DNA of 10,971 nucleotides from Thoreauomyces humboldtii. Its lineage: Eukaryota; Chytridiomycota; Chytridiomycetes; Spizellomycetales; Powellomycetaceae. Made by a program: the position numbers and the translations under genes. Shown in pieces: positions 1-8,291 of the stretch. A model generated the notes under the pieces. The model was given only the letters and a program-made list of their open reading frames with translations. It ran no database searches and had not been told where the DNA came from. The stretch lies in NCBI GenBank assembly GCA_027596035.1, contig JADGJA010000771.1, forward strand, positions 1 to 10,971, in the 5' to 3' direction. Position 1 is the stretch's first letter, and every line of letters begins with the position of its first letter.

Positions 1-451
1 TTTGGGTAAATTGGGGGCCTTTTTTCCCCCCCCCCCCCCCCCCCGGAATCCCAGATTAGGAACCAAGAAAACAACCCAAGCAACCCGACGTTTGCCTCTG
101 TTAATTCCTTAAAGCCAGTCTTGAAACACGGAGAAAGGTGCAGTAGTACCTTAGGCCCAGAATAGATGCCTACAATACAGGACAACATGCGTCGACCGAT
201 GATCCTAGATAATAATATCGGCAGCGAGCCGAAAGCGTACTCAAGGGAGCCGCGTTATTCCAATCGTCAAAAGCATCCCAAATATGAGAAACCTTTCGCA
301 GCAATAGCGGCCGTGTCGAACTGCTTTCGCCGTATCTGCTCTTACTGTACACGCTCGAATGTGCTATCGAAAGTCCGGTCCCAAAAGGTCGCTTATGATA
401 TCTCTGTTTTTGATTCTCTACAATGCTCTTCAAGACAAGGTTACTCGATCT
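1..451. other. 3' flank of gene A, no gene recognised
   Basis: Apart from the poly-C run I see no gene here. Open frames exist on both strands (166-474 plus, 170-433 minus), but neither has a recognisable domain, and the plus-strand one runs into the 3' end of gene A. Their composition looks like chance open frame. The sequence should contain the 3' UTR of gene A just left of 452. Confidence 0.5.
26..44. repeat. poly-C homopolymer (19 C)
   Basis: An uninterrupted run of 19 cytosines, preceded by five T and a G-rich segment. It lies at the left edge of the window. No telomere repeat array is visible next to it. It could be a real homopolymer or an artefact at a contig or gap edge; the sequence alone cannot decide. 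Confidence 0.9.
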
Positions 452-1199
452 CTATCCCAAAAATCCATAGGTAACAAGAGCCAACAGCGTCCAACCAAGG
501 ACTCCACTTGTAACCGAGCGAGCGGCCGCGGAAGTCGTCAAGTGCCAGTTGGAGGTTGGGATCGACGAGTCGGTCGCGTTGAGGATCGAATACGAAGCGC
601 TGCTGCTCGAGCCGAAAGCGGTACAGTGGTTCAAGATCGGAATGGCCACTCCGCTGCAATCGGCCGTGTCGTACATGTAGACGGTCGCGGACGACGAGGC
701 GTACGATGCTGAAAGACTGGTGACCGAGGAGACGACCCCGTTGACCGTGTTCGTCGTATTGCTAAGGAAGCCACATCCCCCGGCGAGCCCCGCGATCGAG
801 ACGGGAATTCCAATCACGTACTCTTGGGCAGCGCAGGTCGTCGTGGCACTATCTATCGAAACGAGGAACAAGCTGTCGGAGGAACGTGAGCTATCCCGCG
901 TGGTCCCCCGAAAGTCAAACGTGGACGCCTGCTTACTCTTGTCCATAGATGGTAGCGTGCGCGAAGGCATCTCCCGTGCTGCACGTTCCTCTCACGGCTT
1001 TTCCAACGTCACCGCCGCTGACGCAACCGCTCGATGCATTTGCATCGCATTGTGCTGCATCCACTCCATTAACGATCACCCAGGAGTCAGGTTGCCCCGA
1101 GCAGACCGAATTGGCGCTGTAGACTGCTTCCGCAAATGTGGCTGCGTAAGCTCGACCGCTGAGAGCCGCGACTGCGAGGAAAATGATGGGGAGACGCAT
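452..1199 (-). CDS. Gene A: eight-cysteine secreted protein, probably GPI-anchored
   Basis: Two exons, 937-1199 and 452-872, separated by a 64-bp intron (GTAAGC...CAG, 873-936) that splits the codon for Asp88; product 227 aa. Residues 1-19 form a signal peptide (MRLPIIFLAV..., cleavage likely after AYA). Eight cysteines follow, four per exon, at about 33, 51, 59, 73, 101, 121, 160 and 171, spaced as in genes B and C. The shared motif is YDTxDCxG near 155-162. The C-terminus is a short hydrophobic tail (GWTLLALVTYGFLG) after small residues, as in GPI-anchor signals. Unlike B and C it has no long Ser-rich stalk and is about 50 aa shorter. No family is recognised. A cell-surface or wall role is inferred from architecture only. 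The ATG at 1199 is chosen because the signal peptide begins there. Confidence 0.8.
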
Positions 1200-2022
1200 A
1201 CTTCAGCGTGGAGTGTGGAGCTGGGCAGTTAAAGTTATTAGCACCGTGATGAGTGATGAGAGGGAGTGCGCTTTAGGTTATTCGGTTTTATCGTGACAGG
1301 CCCTGCTCGCGAAGCTTTGCATCGTAACGTACCAATGACCGAATGAGAGACAAAAATAGAGTGGCCCGCTCTGGAACCTTTCAAACATTTTGAGGCTGTC
1401 GTGGGGTGGATATTCACGAACTGCGGACCGTCGTAACGTAAGGTATATATTGTTGCAGATATAAATAATCTCCGGGACCATTTTTCAACGAGGGAGAACC
1501 TACGAAATCCGTACTGCCCGATTCACTTTTTGAAAGAGAAGTTCAACCTCCCTGACCTCATTGTATTGTTAGATTAGACCATTGAGCCACAATGTCTCCA
1601 ATCTCTCGCAACCCGTCCAATCTCCGCAGGACTCTCTATATCGCTGCAGCCCCACGTGCTCTCGAAAATCCCGGATCGAAAGTTCAATCGTTTTCGGAAG
1701 GGTTGATTGATTTCCATCTTAAAGATACATAGAGACGTCCAGCCAAGGTCCCCAGTCGTACCTGAGCGAGCCGTTCCTCAGGGAGACGTATCGGAAAGTG
1801 TGAGGTTGGAATCGACTTGTTAGGAAAAGAGAGCGGTCTTCAAGTGTTTTCCGTGATCCCAGTTGAATCTACGCCGATAGAGCGCGCTCTAGAAAGACTT
1901 GACAACTTTTCAAAGGCTCAAGAGCGTTGGGTCTTTTCCAGCTTCCTTCTCCCGATAGCATTCCGAAAGCCAGCTTACGTATCCGTGTTTAGCGCCTGGT
2001 TGACCAATGAATGAAGGGGGTG
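1200..2022. other. Intergenic region between genes A and B
   Basis: This should contain the gene A promoter. No TATA box is seen within 100 bp of its ATG; the proximal region on the minus strand is pyrimidine-rich (about 1235-1265), and an AT-rich patch with TATATA and TATAAA-like words lies at 1443-1470, about 250 bp upstream. At 1733-1816 there is a relic of a fourth family member (listed separately). The rest shows no gene that I can support; an open frame at 1817-2014 plus starts at the edge of the relic and has no recognisable features. Confidence 0.5.
1733..1816 (-). pseudogene. Relic of the 3' end of a gene A-like paralogue
   Basis: By eye this stretch aligns with the 3' coding part of gene A (about 488-574). 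Shared blocks include the CCAAGG, GAGCGAGC and GAGGTTGGxATCGAC segments of the plus strand, in the same order and nearly the same spacing. On the minus strand it corresponds to the part of gene A from the Ile-Pro-Thr-Ser segment to the start of the C-terminal tail. Stop codons interrupt the equivalent frame, and the sequence for the final hydrophobic tail is shortened: a weaker match continues to about 1715. No upstream cysteine-domain sequence was found at 1830-2014. It looks like the remains of a fourth copy. Confidence 0.6.
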
Positions 2023-2929
2023 CTATCCAAAAAATCCATATGTGGCAAGAACCAGCAGTAAGGCCCCCCACCACCCCGTTTTCCATCCAGATCCGGTGCT
2101 CCAACCGCTGGCACCGCTTGTGGCATCCTGATGGTCGCTCAAGGAAGACGTGGAAGTAGCCGAGGAGGAAGGAGTGGTGGAGCGTGAGGAAGAAGATGTG
2201 GACGAAGAAGAGCTGGAGGAACTAGCGGAACCGATGGAAGGGGAAGAGTTGGAAGACGCGGGAGAAGTCGTGCTCTGCCAAGCAGAGGTCGTCGGAATCA
2301 CCGAGCTCGCCGTTTTGAGGATCGTGTAGTACGTACTGCCCTTCGAAGGGATGGCCGTGCAGCGCGGAGAGAACGGGACGATCACTCCGGTGCAATCCGT
2401 CGTATCGTACAAACTGATGCGTTCGCTAGTAGCATCGTAGATCACCGAGAAACTTTCCGTACCGCCACTGCTATTCTTCGCATTGAGAAGGTTGTGGCAT
2501 CCTGACGAAATCGACACGGGTATTCCGAAGGCTTCATTCGGAGCAGAACAATTGCTGGTACTCGAATCGATCATGAGGAGGTAGACGCTGTTGAACAAAG
2601 GGAAGATAGGTGAATTGGCATTGGTTACAGACTCCATGTCCCAGAAAGCTGATCGGTCCTTACTCTTCGCCGTAAACCGTAGCGCTGGTTAATTTGTCTC
2701 CAGTGGTGCACGAAGCTCTCATGGATCGTCCTATGCCACTTGCTCCCAAGTCACAGCCCAGAACTACCGCCTCGTTGCAAACGTCTTCGGGCATGCCGAG
2801 ACTTATGTCCCATATGTCAGGTTGACCCGAACAAGCAGTGTTCGTGTTGTAAATGCCGCCCGCAAATATGGCTGCATGCGTTCGAGTGCTGAGAGCGGCG
2901 ACAGCAAGTAGCAGACTGGACACGTGCAT
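2023..2929 (-). CDS. Gene B: eight-cysteine secreted protein with Ser-rich stalk and GPI-type tail
   Basis: Two exons, 2664-2929 and 2023-2587, with a 76-bp intron (GTAAGG...AACAG, 2588-2663) splitting Asp89; product 276 aa. Residues 1-19 are a signal peptide (MHVSSLLLAVAALSTRTHA). Cysteines are at 33, 51, 59, 74, 102, 119, 154 and 165. The domain includes the motifs GIPVSI (110-115) and YDTTDCTG (149-156). Residues about 188-245 are a Ser/Thr-rich stalk with runs of serine, probably O-glycosylated. The C-terminus has Trp/Gly-rich sequence followed by hydrophobic ALLLVLATYGFFG (264-276), typical of a GPI-attachment signal. An in-frame ATG at 3037 would add 36 residues that bury the signal peptide, so 2929 (context GCCATG) is preferred. 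Function unknown; surface protein by architecture. It is the closest relative of gene C. Confidence 0.84.
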
Positions 2930-3011
2930 GGCAAAGAGTGTTTGTCTCGTATGGGGAAGGACCGTAGCAGGACGGCATGGCTTGCGTGAGGGAGGCGGAC
3001 AGTGGCAATCG

Positions 3012-3018
3012 TTTATAT
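3012..3018 (-). promoter_or_regulatory. TATA-like element of gene B
   Basis: On the minus strand this reads ATATAAA, about 85 bp upstream of the gene B ATG, a reasonable distance for a fungal TATA box. It is not at the same relative place in gene C, so support is weak. Confidence 0.3.
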
Positions 3019-3042
3019 GATGCCCAAACGACCCCAAGAGCT

Positions 3043-3057
3043 ACATGGAGGACGGAA
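3043..3057. repeat. 15-bp upstream element shared by genes B and C (copy 1)
   Basis: ACATGGAGGACGGAA on the plus strand occurs identically at 3043-3057 and 4681-4695, about 114 and 98 bp upstream of the ATGs of B and C. It is either a retained regulatory site or simple residue of the duplication. Confidence 0.6.
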
Positions 3058-3188
3058 ATAGCGCGCACTCTCAGACTCCTTTGATGAGCTCTTCCCCGTG
3101 CTTGGAGCCATTCATTGTAGGAGCTCATCCACCAGGTATAGGCCCTTCAATGTGTTCTGTTGTCAGACACAACGCTTGTAATGCCCAT

Positions 3189-3236
3189 AATTCTCCGACA
3201 CCAGCTCGACAGCCACCCGCGCAGTGCAATCCATTG
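3189..3236. repeat. Conserved distal 5'-flank block of gene B (copy 1)
   Basis: This block (AATTCTCCGA...CCATTG) closely matches 4836-4881 upstream of gene C, with only scattered differences and about the same distance (roughly 255-260 bp) from the ATG. Beyond it the two flanks no longer align by eye, so it probably marks the right end of the duplicated unit. Confidence 0.6.
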
Positions 3237-3688
3237 TATCTTTGACGACGATGACCTCCAGGCAGCGGTGCCCCAGGCTTCCTTGCTAACTTTACGAACC
3301 GTATATAGCACTTCGGCATCGCTCAATTGCCCTCCTGCTCACCGCCAGACTTCAGCGCTGCCGCGAAGTTTCGACACCGTCGCTATCGAATGCGACACTC
3401 CGCATAGATCTCTGCAAACTGTGCGATGTACATAACATAGCATGGAGTGAGTGGTCTGCATCGTACTGGGCCACCCGACACCCTGAACCATAATGATTTC
3501 CGTACGCCGTCGGTAGGTGCGGGTGGTTGGACCATGTGGACGGATCGCGCTTTCGAAGGCTGGGAAACTGACATTGCTTCGATGCAGATTCTTTTACTGT
3601 AATCTTTGCTTGTCTCGGTGGGAGAACAAAAGTCATCTCTCGCATCTCTATTTTGCGCCTGATCTCGCCAATGCCAATCAAATACATA
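3237..3688. other. Intergenic region between the B flank and the 3' end of gene C
   Basis: No gene is supported here. Overlapping open frames on both strands lack recognisable domains, signal peptides or splice structure. I looked for another decayed copy of the cysteine-rich family and found none. The right part presumably contains the gene C 3' UTR. Confidence 0.45.
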
Positions 3689-4583
3689 TTATCCAAAAAA
3701 TCCATATGTAGCAAGAACCAGGAGTAAAGCTCCCCACCATCCCGTCTTCCATCCGGTGCCGGTGCTCCAACCGCTGGCTGCACTTGCCGCATCCTCGTGG
3801 TCGCCCAAGGAAGAGGTGGAAGTAGAGGTGGAAGAGGCGGAAGAAGATGTGGAACCGGAACCAATCGAGGAAGTTGAGTTGGCAGAAATCACGGGAGACG
3901 TCGCGTTTGCCCACGCCTCAGAAAACTTGGAATCACAGTGTTGGCTGACGTGAGGATCGTGTAGTACGTACTGCCGGGCGCTGGAGACGTAGCTGTGCAT
4001 TGCTGAGAGAACGGGAGGGCAAGGCCGGTGCAATCCGAAGTGTCATACAAATTGATGCGTTTGCTGGTAGCATCGTACGTCACCGATATCGTTTCCATTA
4101 AGCCGTTCTGAACCTCTTGGTTGAGAACTAAATGGCATCCTGGCGAGATCGAAACAGGTATTCCGAGAGCGGCATGAGGACCCGGTGTAGAGCAGTTGCT
4201 GGTGTTCGAGTCAAGCATAAGGAGGTAGATACTGTTGGAAAAGGGAAAGAGAAAGTAGATGATCAATTGTTTTCTATCCAGAAGACGGATCGCTGTTCTT
4301 ACTCATCGCCGTCAACCGTGGCACCGGTGTATTCGTGTCCGGCAGTGCACGAAAACCTCATGGATCGTCCTACGCCACTTCCTCCCATGTCACAGCCCTT
4401 GGCTGCAGCCGCATTGCACAGATCCTTTGACATACTGAGAGTAATATCCCATAAGTCAGGTTGACCCGAGCAAGCAGCGTTGGTGGTGTAAACAGCCATT
4501 GCAGTTATGGCCGCCGCAGTTACGTCTGCATGAATTCGAGTGCTGAGAGCGGCGATAATAAGAAGAAGTATAGGGACATGCAT
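3689..4583 (-). CDS. Gene C: third eight-cysteine paralogue, with a one-base frameshift in exon 2
   Basis: Exon 1 is 4303-4583 and exon 2 is 3689-4231, with a 71-bp intron (GTAAGA...AACAG, 4232-4302) splitting Asp94. The signal peptide is residues 1-19 (MHVPILLLIIAALSTRIHA). All eight cysteines are present (38, 56, 64, 79, 107, 126, 161, 172), with motifs GIPVSI and YDTSDCTG. Just after them the frame breaks near 3920-3930, at a run of four T on the coding strand (3922-3925). As written, translation stops at 3889 and gives 207 aa with no stalk or tail. In the next frame the Ser-rich stalk and the WWGALLLVLATYGFFG tail continue to the stop at 3689, matching gene B. One extra base would make 274 aa, close to B's 276. 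It is either a sequencing error in a homopolymer, a young pseudogene, or a soluble variant. No short intron can restore the frame. Confidence 0.78.
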
Positions 4584-4680
4584 CGGATATGATTTTTCTT
4601 TTGCACAGTGGATATGAACGTTAGAAGACGGTGTGGTGAGGTGGTTCGGTGAGGGAGGAACGACGCCCTGAAATAACTAC

Positions 4681-4695
4681 ACATGGAGGACGGAA
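4681..4695. repeat. 15-bp upstream element shared by genes B and C (copy 2)
   Basis: Identical to 3043-3057; it lies about 98 bp upstream of the gene C ATG. Confidence 0.6.
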
Positions 4696-4724
4696 TTAGA
4701 AGTGCCCTTTCACAACCTTCGCCA

Positions 4725-4730
4725 TTTATA
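4725..4730 (-). promoter_or_regulatory. TATA-like element upstream of gene C
   Basis: TATAAA on the minus strand within TTTATAAAT, about 142 bp upstream of the gene C ATG. The distance would imply a 5' UTR of roughly 100 bases. Weak evidence on its own. Confidence 0.3.
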
Positions 4731-4835
4731 AAGCTTCCATCCGCTGGGCGAACCTACATCTTGAGATCTCATCCGAAGTTCGTAAACATCGACAAGCAAG
4801 ACGCTGTGGCGGGAAACATTATTGTGGTTTCCCAC

Positions 4836-4881
4836 AATTCTCCGAGACCAGATCGACAGCCATCCGTGCTGCAGTCCATTG
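4836..4881. repeat. Conserved distal 5'-flank block of gene C (copy 2)
   Basis: Matches 3189-3236 upstream of gene B at nearly the same distance from the start codon. Together with the coding parts it defines duplicated units of about 1.2 kb, 2023-3236 and 3689-4881. Confidence 0.6.
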
Positions 4882-4893
4882 CGTCCACTGCAA

Positions 4894-4920
4894 GACTGCA
4901 CGGACTGCACGGACTGCCAC
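4894..4920. repeat. Three tandem 9-bp units
   Basis: GACTGCACG occurs twice in tandem, followed by the variant GACTGCCAC. It lies just beyond the end of the B/C duplicated flank. No function is apparent. Confidence 0.7.
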
Positions 4921-4962
4921 TCTGTGGTCGTTCCGCTGCGCTGAATTTCTTCCAGCAAGGGT

Positions 4963-5422
4963 TCAGCGCTCTGCTGCTTGAGGTCGGGTACTTGTGGTAC
5001 CAACGCGAGAGAAAGTACGCAGCAAAGGGTCGTGCCGGTGGGAGCGGGCGCTCAGGGTGTCCAAGGTGGCAGAACAACAACAGGGAAGAGGAGAGGGGCG
5101 GGGGAGGCTCCTCTGCACTTTATATCTAGAGAAAGACGATTGATCACGCAGCTTATCTTCCAGGAGCCTCCGGGGCTCGTCGCATAGGCCGTAGTCTTCA
5201 AACTCCGGAATGGTCTTTTCCAGAATAGTCTTGAGCGAATCGGAATAGCAACGGCCGTTCAAGTAAAGAAAGGAATGGATGCTTCCACGCAACCGTGGCT
5301 CATTGCCGCTCTTCAGCATCGCTTTTGCGGACGCTTTTCGTCCTCCTTTCGACCTGTCGGTGTGTTGCCCTTTGCTCGCGGAAGCTATCGAACGCGCGTT
5401 CCCTCAGGCTCCAGCACGGCAT
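4963..5422 (-). other. Possible broken coding region, unidentified
   Basis: On the minus strand an ATG at 5422 opens a 40-codon frame (MPCWSLRERAFDS...), which stops near 5300. An overlapping frame from 5319 down to 4963 reads plausibly in its first 60 residues (for example SDSLKTILEKTIPEFEDYGL) and then becomes low-complexity. The two would join if one A were removed from the AAAA run at 5322-5325. A plus-strand open frame at 5279-5602 overlaps the same DNA and looks about equally plausible. I recognise no domain in either. It may be a degraded gene or chance open frame; I do not commit to a strand. Confidence 0.25.
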
Positions 5423-5602
5423 ATGGTGAGACTGAAGAAGATAATGTACAGTATACGTTCAAGAAATGGAACAAAGGAAGAGCAGAATCTCCGAGAAGGG
5501 ACCGTTATCGACCTCACTGCAGCGTTGTCTAAACAATCATATCTCGGTCTCAGGCGTTTTGAGCATCGCACATGGCATCGAAGCTACCGGTACTTGCGAT
5601 GA

Positions 5603-5932
5603 GGCTCTGGTCCACGGGCGCTGGGAGAGCTGCTGCATAAGGGGCCCGCCGCTAGATCGGGGTAGTTTTTTAATTAGACTTCTCTTCCCGTGGTGCTACA
5701 CAAATTGTTTTCTTTAGACTCTTCCAATGTTCTGTAGTTGTTATTTTAATACATTTTTTGCAAAGATGAAGTGTCGGTACTCACCACGCGGCCAGGTTTT
5801 TCTTTACAGACGGAGACGCTTGCCGCTGCTGCGCTGGATCTCAACATAAAAACAAAAGAAACGGCCGCGAGACCCCGCGCCCCGAACGTCAAGTTACAGT
5901 ACTGTACATCCGCCTGGCCTCATCGTTCATCA
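5603..5932 (+). promoter_or_regulatory. Probable promoter and 5' UTR region of the MOT1 gene
   Basis: This stretch is AT-richer than its surroundings, especially 5660-5770, with T-rich tracts and a TTTTAATACATTTTTT segment at about 5742-5758. No clear TATA box is seen. It leads into the MOT1 ATG at 5933. A short upstream ORF (5766-5849) would lie in the leader if transcription starts before it. Confidence 0.4.
5766..5849 (+). other. Possible upstream ORF in the MOT1 leader
   Basis: ATG at 5766 opens 27 codons (MKCRYSPRGQ..., arginine-rich) ending in TAA, 83 bp before the MOT1 ATG and in a different frame. It would matter only if the transcription start lies upstream, which the sequence cannot show. 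Confidence 0.2.
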
Positions 5933-7934
5933 ATGAACGAACCTCCAAGTTTCCTGGCTCCCGATGCATCGGGGAGCAACACCGCCAGTCAAGTTACAAT
6001 CTCCCACTCCAACAACCCGGCAAAGTCAACCTTTGCGACGGACCTCCCGGGCGACGAACATCCGAACGATGCATCCCCGTTGGATGGTACGACGAGGCCC
6101 ATCACGTTCCAGGACAGAGCTCGTGGCGTGTGGGCGAACTGCACCTTGTCCGAGTTCAGCGGATCCCTGGGTGCGTTGTCTTCCTTCGGATCGTCTCTGA
6201 CGTGGTTGTTGGTTGTGCTGGGTTCTGGAACTCATCTGCAAGGGGTCATGATACACCAGGTGATCTTGGAACTCTGCTTCCCATCCTCGTGTCCCTAAGC
6301 ATCAAGGGGCAGATCTCACTTAGGGCGTCCCTCATCTTTGGTGGCCTTTACAACATCATCACGGGGCTCATGTTTGGCATCCCGGTAAGAACGGTGATGG
6401 CGCAAATGGTGGACGAAGTGGGCTCCTTACGGCTTACAGAGAATCTTATTCAATGCATTCTTTTAAGATGTGCGTGCAACCGATGAAAGCCATCGCAGCG
6501 GTCGCATTGACCTCGAACATGCCACAGAACCAGATCGTGACCGCCGGGTAGGACCAGTGAGAAAGTGACACGATTAAAAGTTTATGTCGCTGATGTGAAT
6601 TCCCACCGCTTCTAGATTCTCCGTATCGGCCATCATCCTCGTTCTCGGCATCACGGGGACCCTTCGCGTCCTCAACCTCGTGATCCCACTCCCTATCGTC
6701 CGCGGGATCCAATTTGGTACCGGTCTGACTCTCATCTCGAACGGGGTCCTGACGATCCAGAAGAGCGACGCCTGGCAGTTCGCCGGCCACGCATGGTTGG
6801 ACAACTACTTTGTCGCCATCCTGGCGTTCCTCGTGGTGCTGCTGTCGTGGAACGGAAGGAAGAACCCCAGCGCTGTTATCCTCTTTGCCGTCGGCATCAT
6901 CATCTCGGCCATCAAGATCTGGGGTCTTCATTTGGGCGGAAAGACCATGCCGGATCCGACTCCGGCCTTCGGATTCCCGAGACCCGTTGTGCCGTCTGGA
7001 GATGATTTCAAGGAAGGGTTCTTGAACGCGGGACTCGGACAATTGCCGTTGACGGCTCTCAACTCGGTACAGTGCGAGAAACGTGTTCTGATCGGCTCGG
7101 GGATCTTTCGTGCTCATCATCTCCGGTCTCTAGGTCATCGCGGTGTCCCAACTCGCAAACGACCTGTTCCCCAAGATGCCCCGTCCCGTAGCCTCCGTCA
7201 CTCGCGTCTCGATCGGCGTCGGACTCATGAACATCGTCGGAATGTGGTTCGGATCCATGCCCTTCTGCCACGGCGTAAGTAAAACCTTGCCATCTTCCCT
7301 TTCAAAAATTACAATTCACAAAAACTGAAACCCTATGCTCCCCATTTTCCAGTCTGGCGGACTCGCCGCGCAATACCGATTCGGCGCACGCACGGGTGTG
7401 TCCATGTACCTACTCGGATTCCTGAAGCTCCTCCTGGGTCTCATCTTCGGATCCACTCTCCTGGCGCTCTTCTCCCTGATCCCGAACTCGATCCTCGGTG
7501 TCATGCTCGTCGCCGCAGGAGTGGAGATCATCCTCATCACTCGGGATCTCGGCACCCGCGACACGACCGCCCGCATCGGTGGCGGCCGTGGCGGATACCA
7601 GGTCTACGACGGTCGAAGAGGCATCGTGGACGACAACTTTGCCATCATGGTGCTCACGGGTTGCGGCACCAGCTTCTGGAAGAACGACGGAGTGGGATTC
7701 TGCATCGGTCTCGTCGCTAGCATCGCCCTTTGGGTCGCGAGGTGTGCGGGAGCTGGCGATCAGGAAGTGGTGGGAGCGAGGACGTGGTATCAAGGAGCTT
7801 ACGGGGCGGCTAGGAGGGACGTTGCGAGCAAGTGGGTGGAGATCAGAGGTGGTGAGAAGGTCGCGAGGGGCGAGATGCCCAAAGGTCAGGAGGCGTACAG
7901 GGAGGACACAAGGCTTTCTTCGATAGCAGTGTAG
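5933..7934 (+). CDS. MOT1: MOT1-type molybdate transporter (SulP-related membrane protein)
   Basis: Six exons: 5933-6170, 6260-6384, 6468-6547, 6616-7066, 7134-7274 and 7353-7934, with introns of 89, 83, 68, 67 and 78 bp, all GT-AG and all restoring frame; product 538 aa. MOT1 proteins import molybdate for molybdenum cofactor, needed by enzymes such as nitrate reductase. Hallmarks seen: GDLGTLLP (80-87), a PMxVQPMK motif (121-128, here PMCVQPMK), a QLPLTALNSV segment before residue 300, and PFCHGSGGLAAQYRFGARTG around 341-360. Many hydrophobic segments fit a polytopic membrane protein. The first 75 or so residues are hydrophilic and poorly conserved in kind. ATG 5933 is the only in-frame ATG in exon 1, although its -3 base is T. 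The membrane (plasma or internal) cannot be told from sequence. The gene is convergent with the uL15 gene. Confidence 0.92.
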
Positions 7935-8291
7935 GAAGGTTTTCCGGCAGAGCGTAGCGGGGAGGAAAGTGCATCCAGCAGGCTGGTCAATCCCCTCGCA
8001 CAAGGGGAAACATGTGGTGAATGACAATGGTATTTACTTTCTGATACCTTGCAATAATGCTTGCATGGAAGGTTGCTGCGTCCTGTCTGCTTCCTGGCCT
8101 CGCGCAGACTCCCCCGATGAATGAACCCGACCGACGCTCACTGAGGTCCAAGCCCCAACCGCAGCGATTGACACAATGCACATACGAGCTCTTCTCGGCC
8201 CCCGCCCTATCAGCCTCAACACCCCCAGAAGCCAAAGAGAATATGTTTTGATCGTTGATATTGACATACGAAAAGACGAATATCGTGAACT
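7935..8291. other. Convergent intergenic region (3' ends of MOT1 and uL15 genes)
   Basis: These 357 bp lie between the stop codons of two convergent genes and should hold both 3' UTRs and polyadenylation sites. Open frames on both strands here are short or are antisense extensions of the neighbouring genes. No RNA gene or repeat is seen. Confidence 0.6.

Noticed and set aside
166..474. Open frame of 102 codons on the plus strand
   Set aside because: No recognisable domain, signal or splice structure, and it runs into the 3' end of gene A on the other strand.
720..1232. Open frame of 170 codons on the plus strand
   Set aside because: Antisense shadow of gene A, whose signal peptide, intron and cysteine pattern are conserved in two paralogues.
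1278..1481. Minus-strand open frame of 67 codons upstream of gene A
   Set aside because: No homology to the family and no signal peptide; it covers the AT-rich patch that more likely belongs to the gene A promoter region.
3889..4030. A short intron as the cause of the frame change in gene C
   Set aside because: Candidate GT-AG pairs around the site are only about 27-55 bp and do not rejoin the downstream stalk frame; gene B shows continuous coding at the same place.
6446..7120. Long minus-strand open frame (224 codons)
   Set aside because: It lies opposite MOT1 exons 3 and 4 and is rich in Asp, Arg and Glu, as expected for the antisense of a hydrophobic GC-rich gene.
7410..8027. Minus-strand open frame (205 codons)
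   Set aside because: Antisense of MOT1 exon 6 with no domain of its own.
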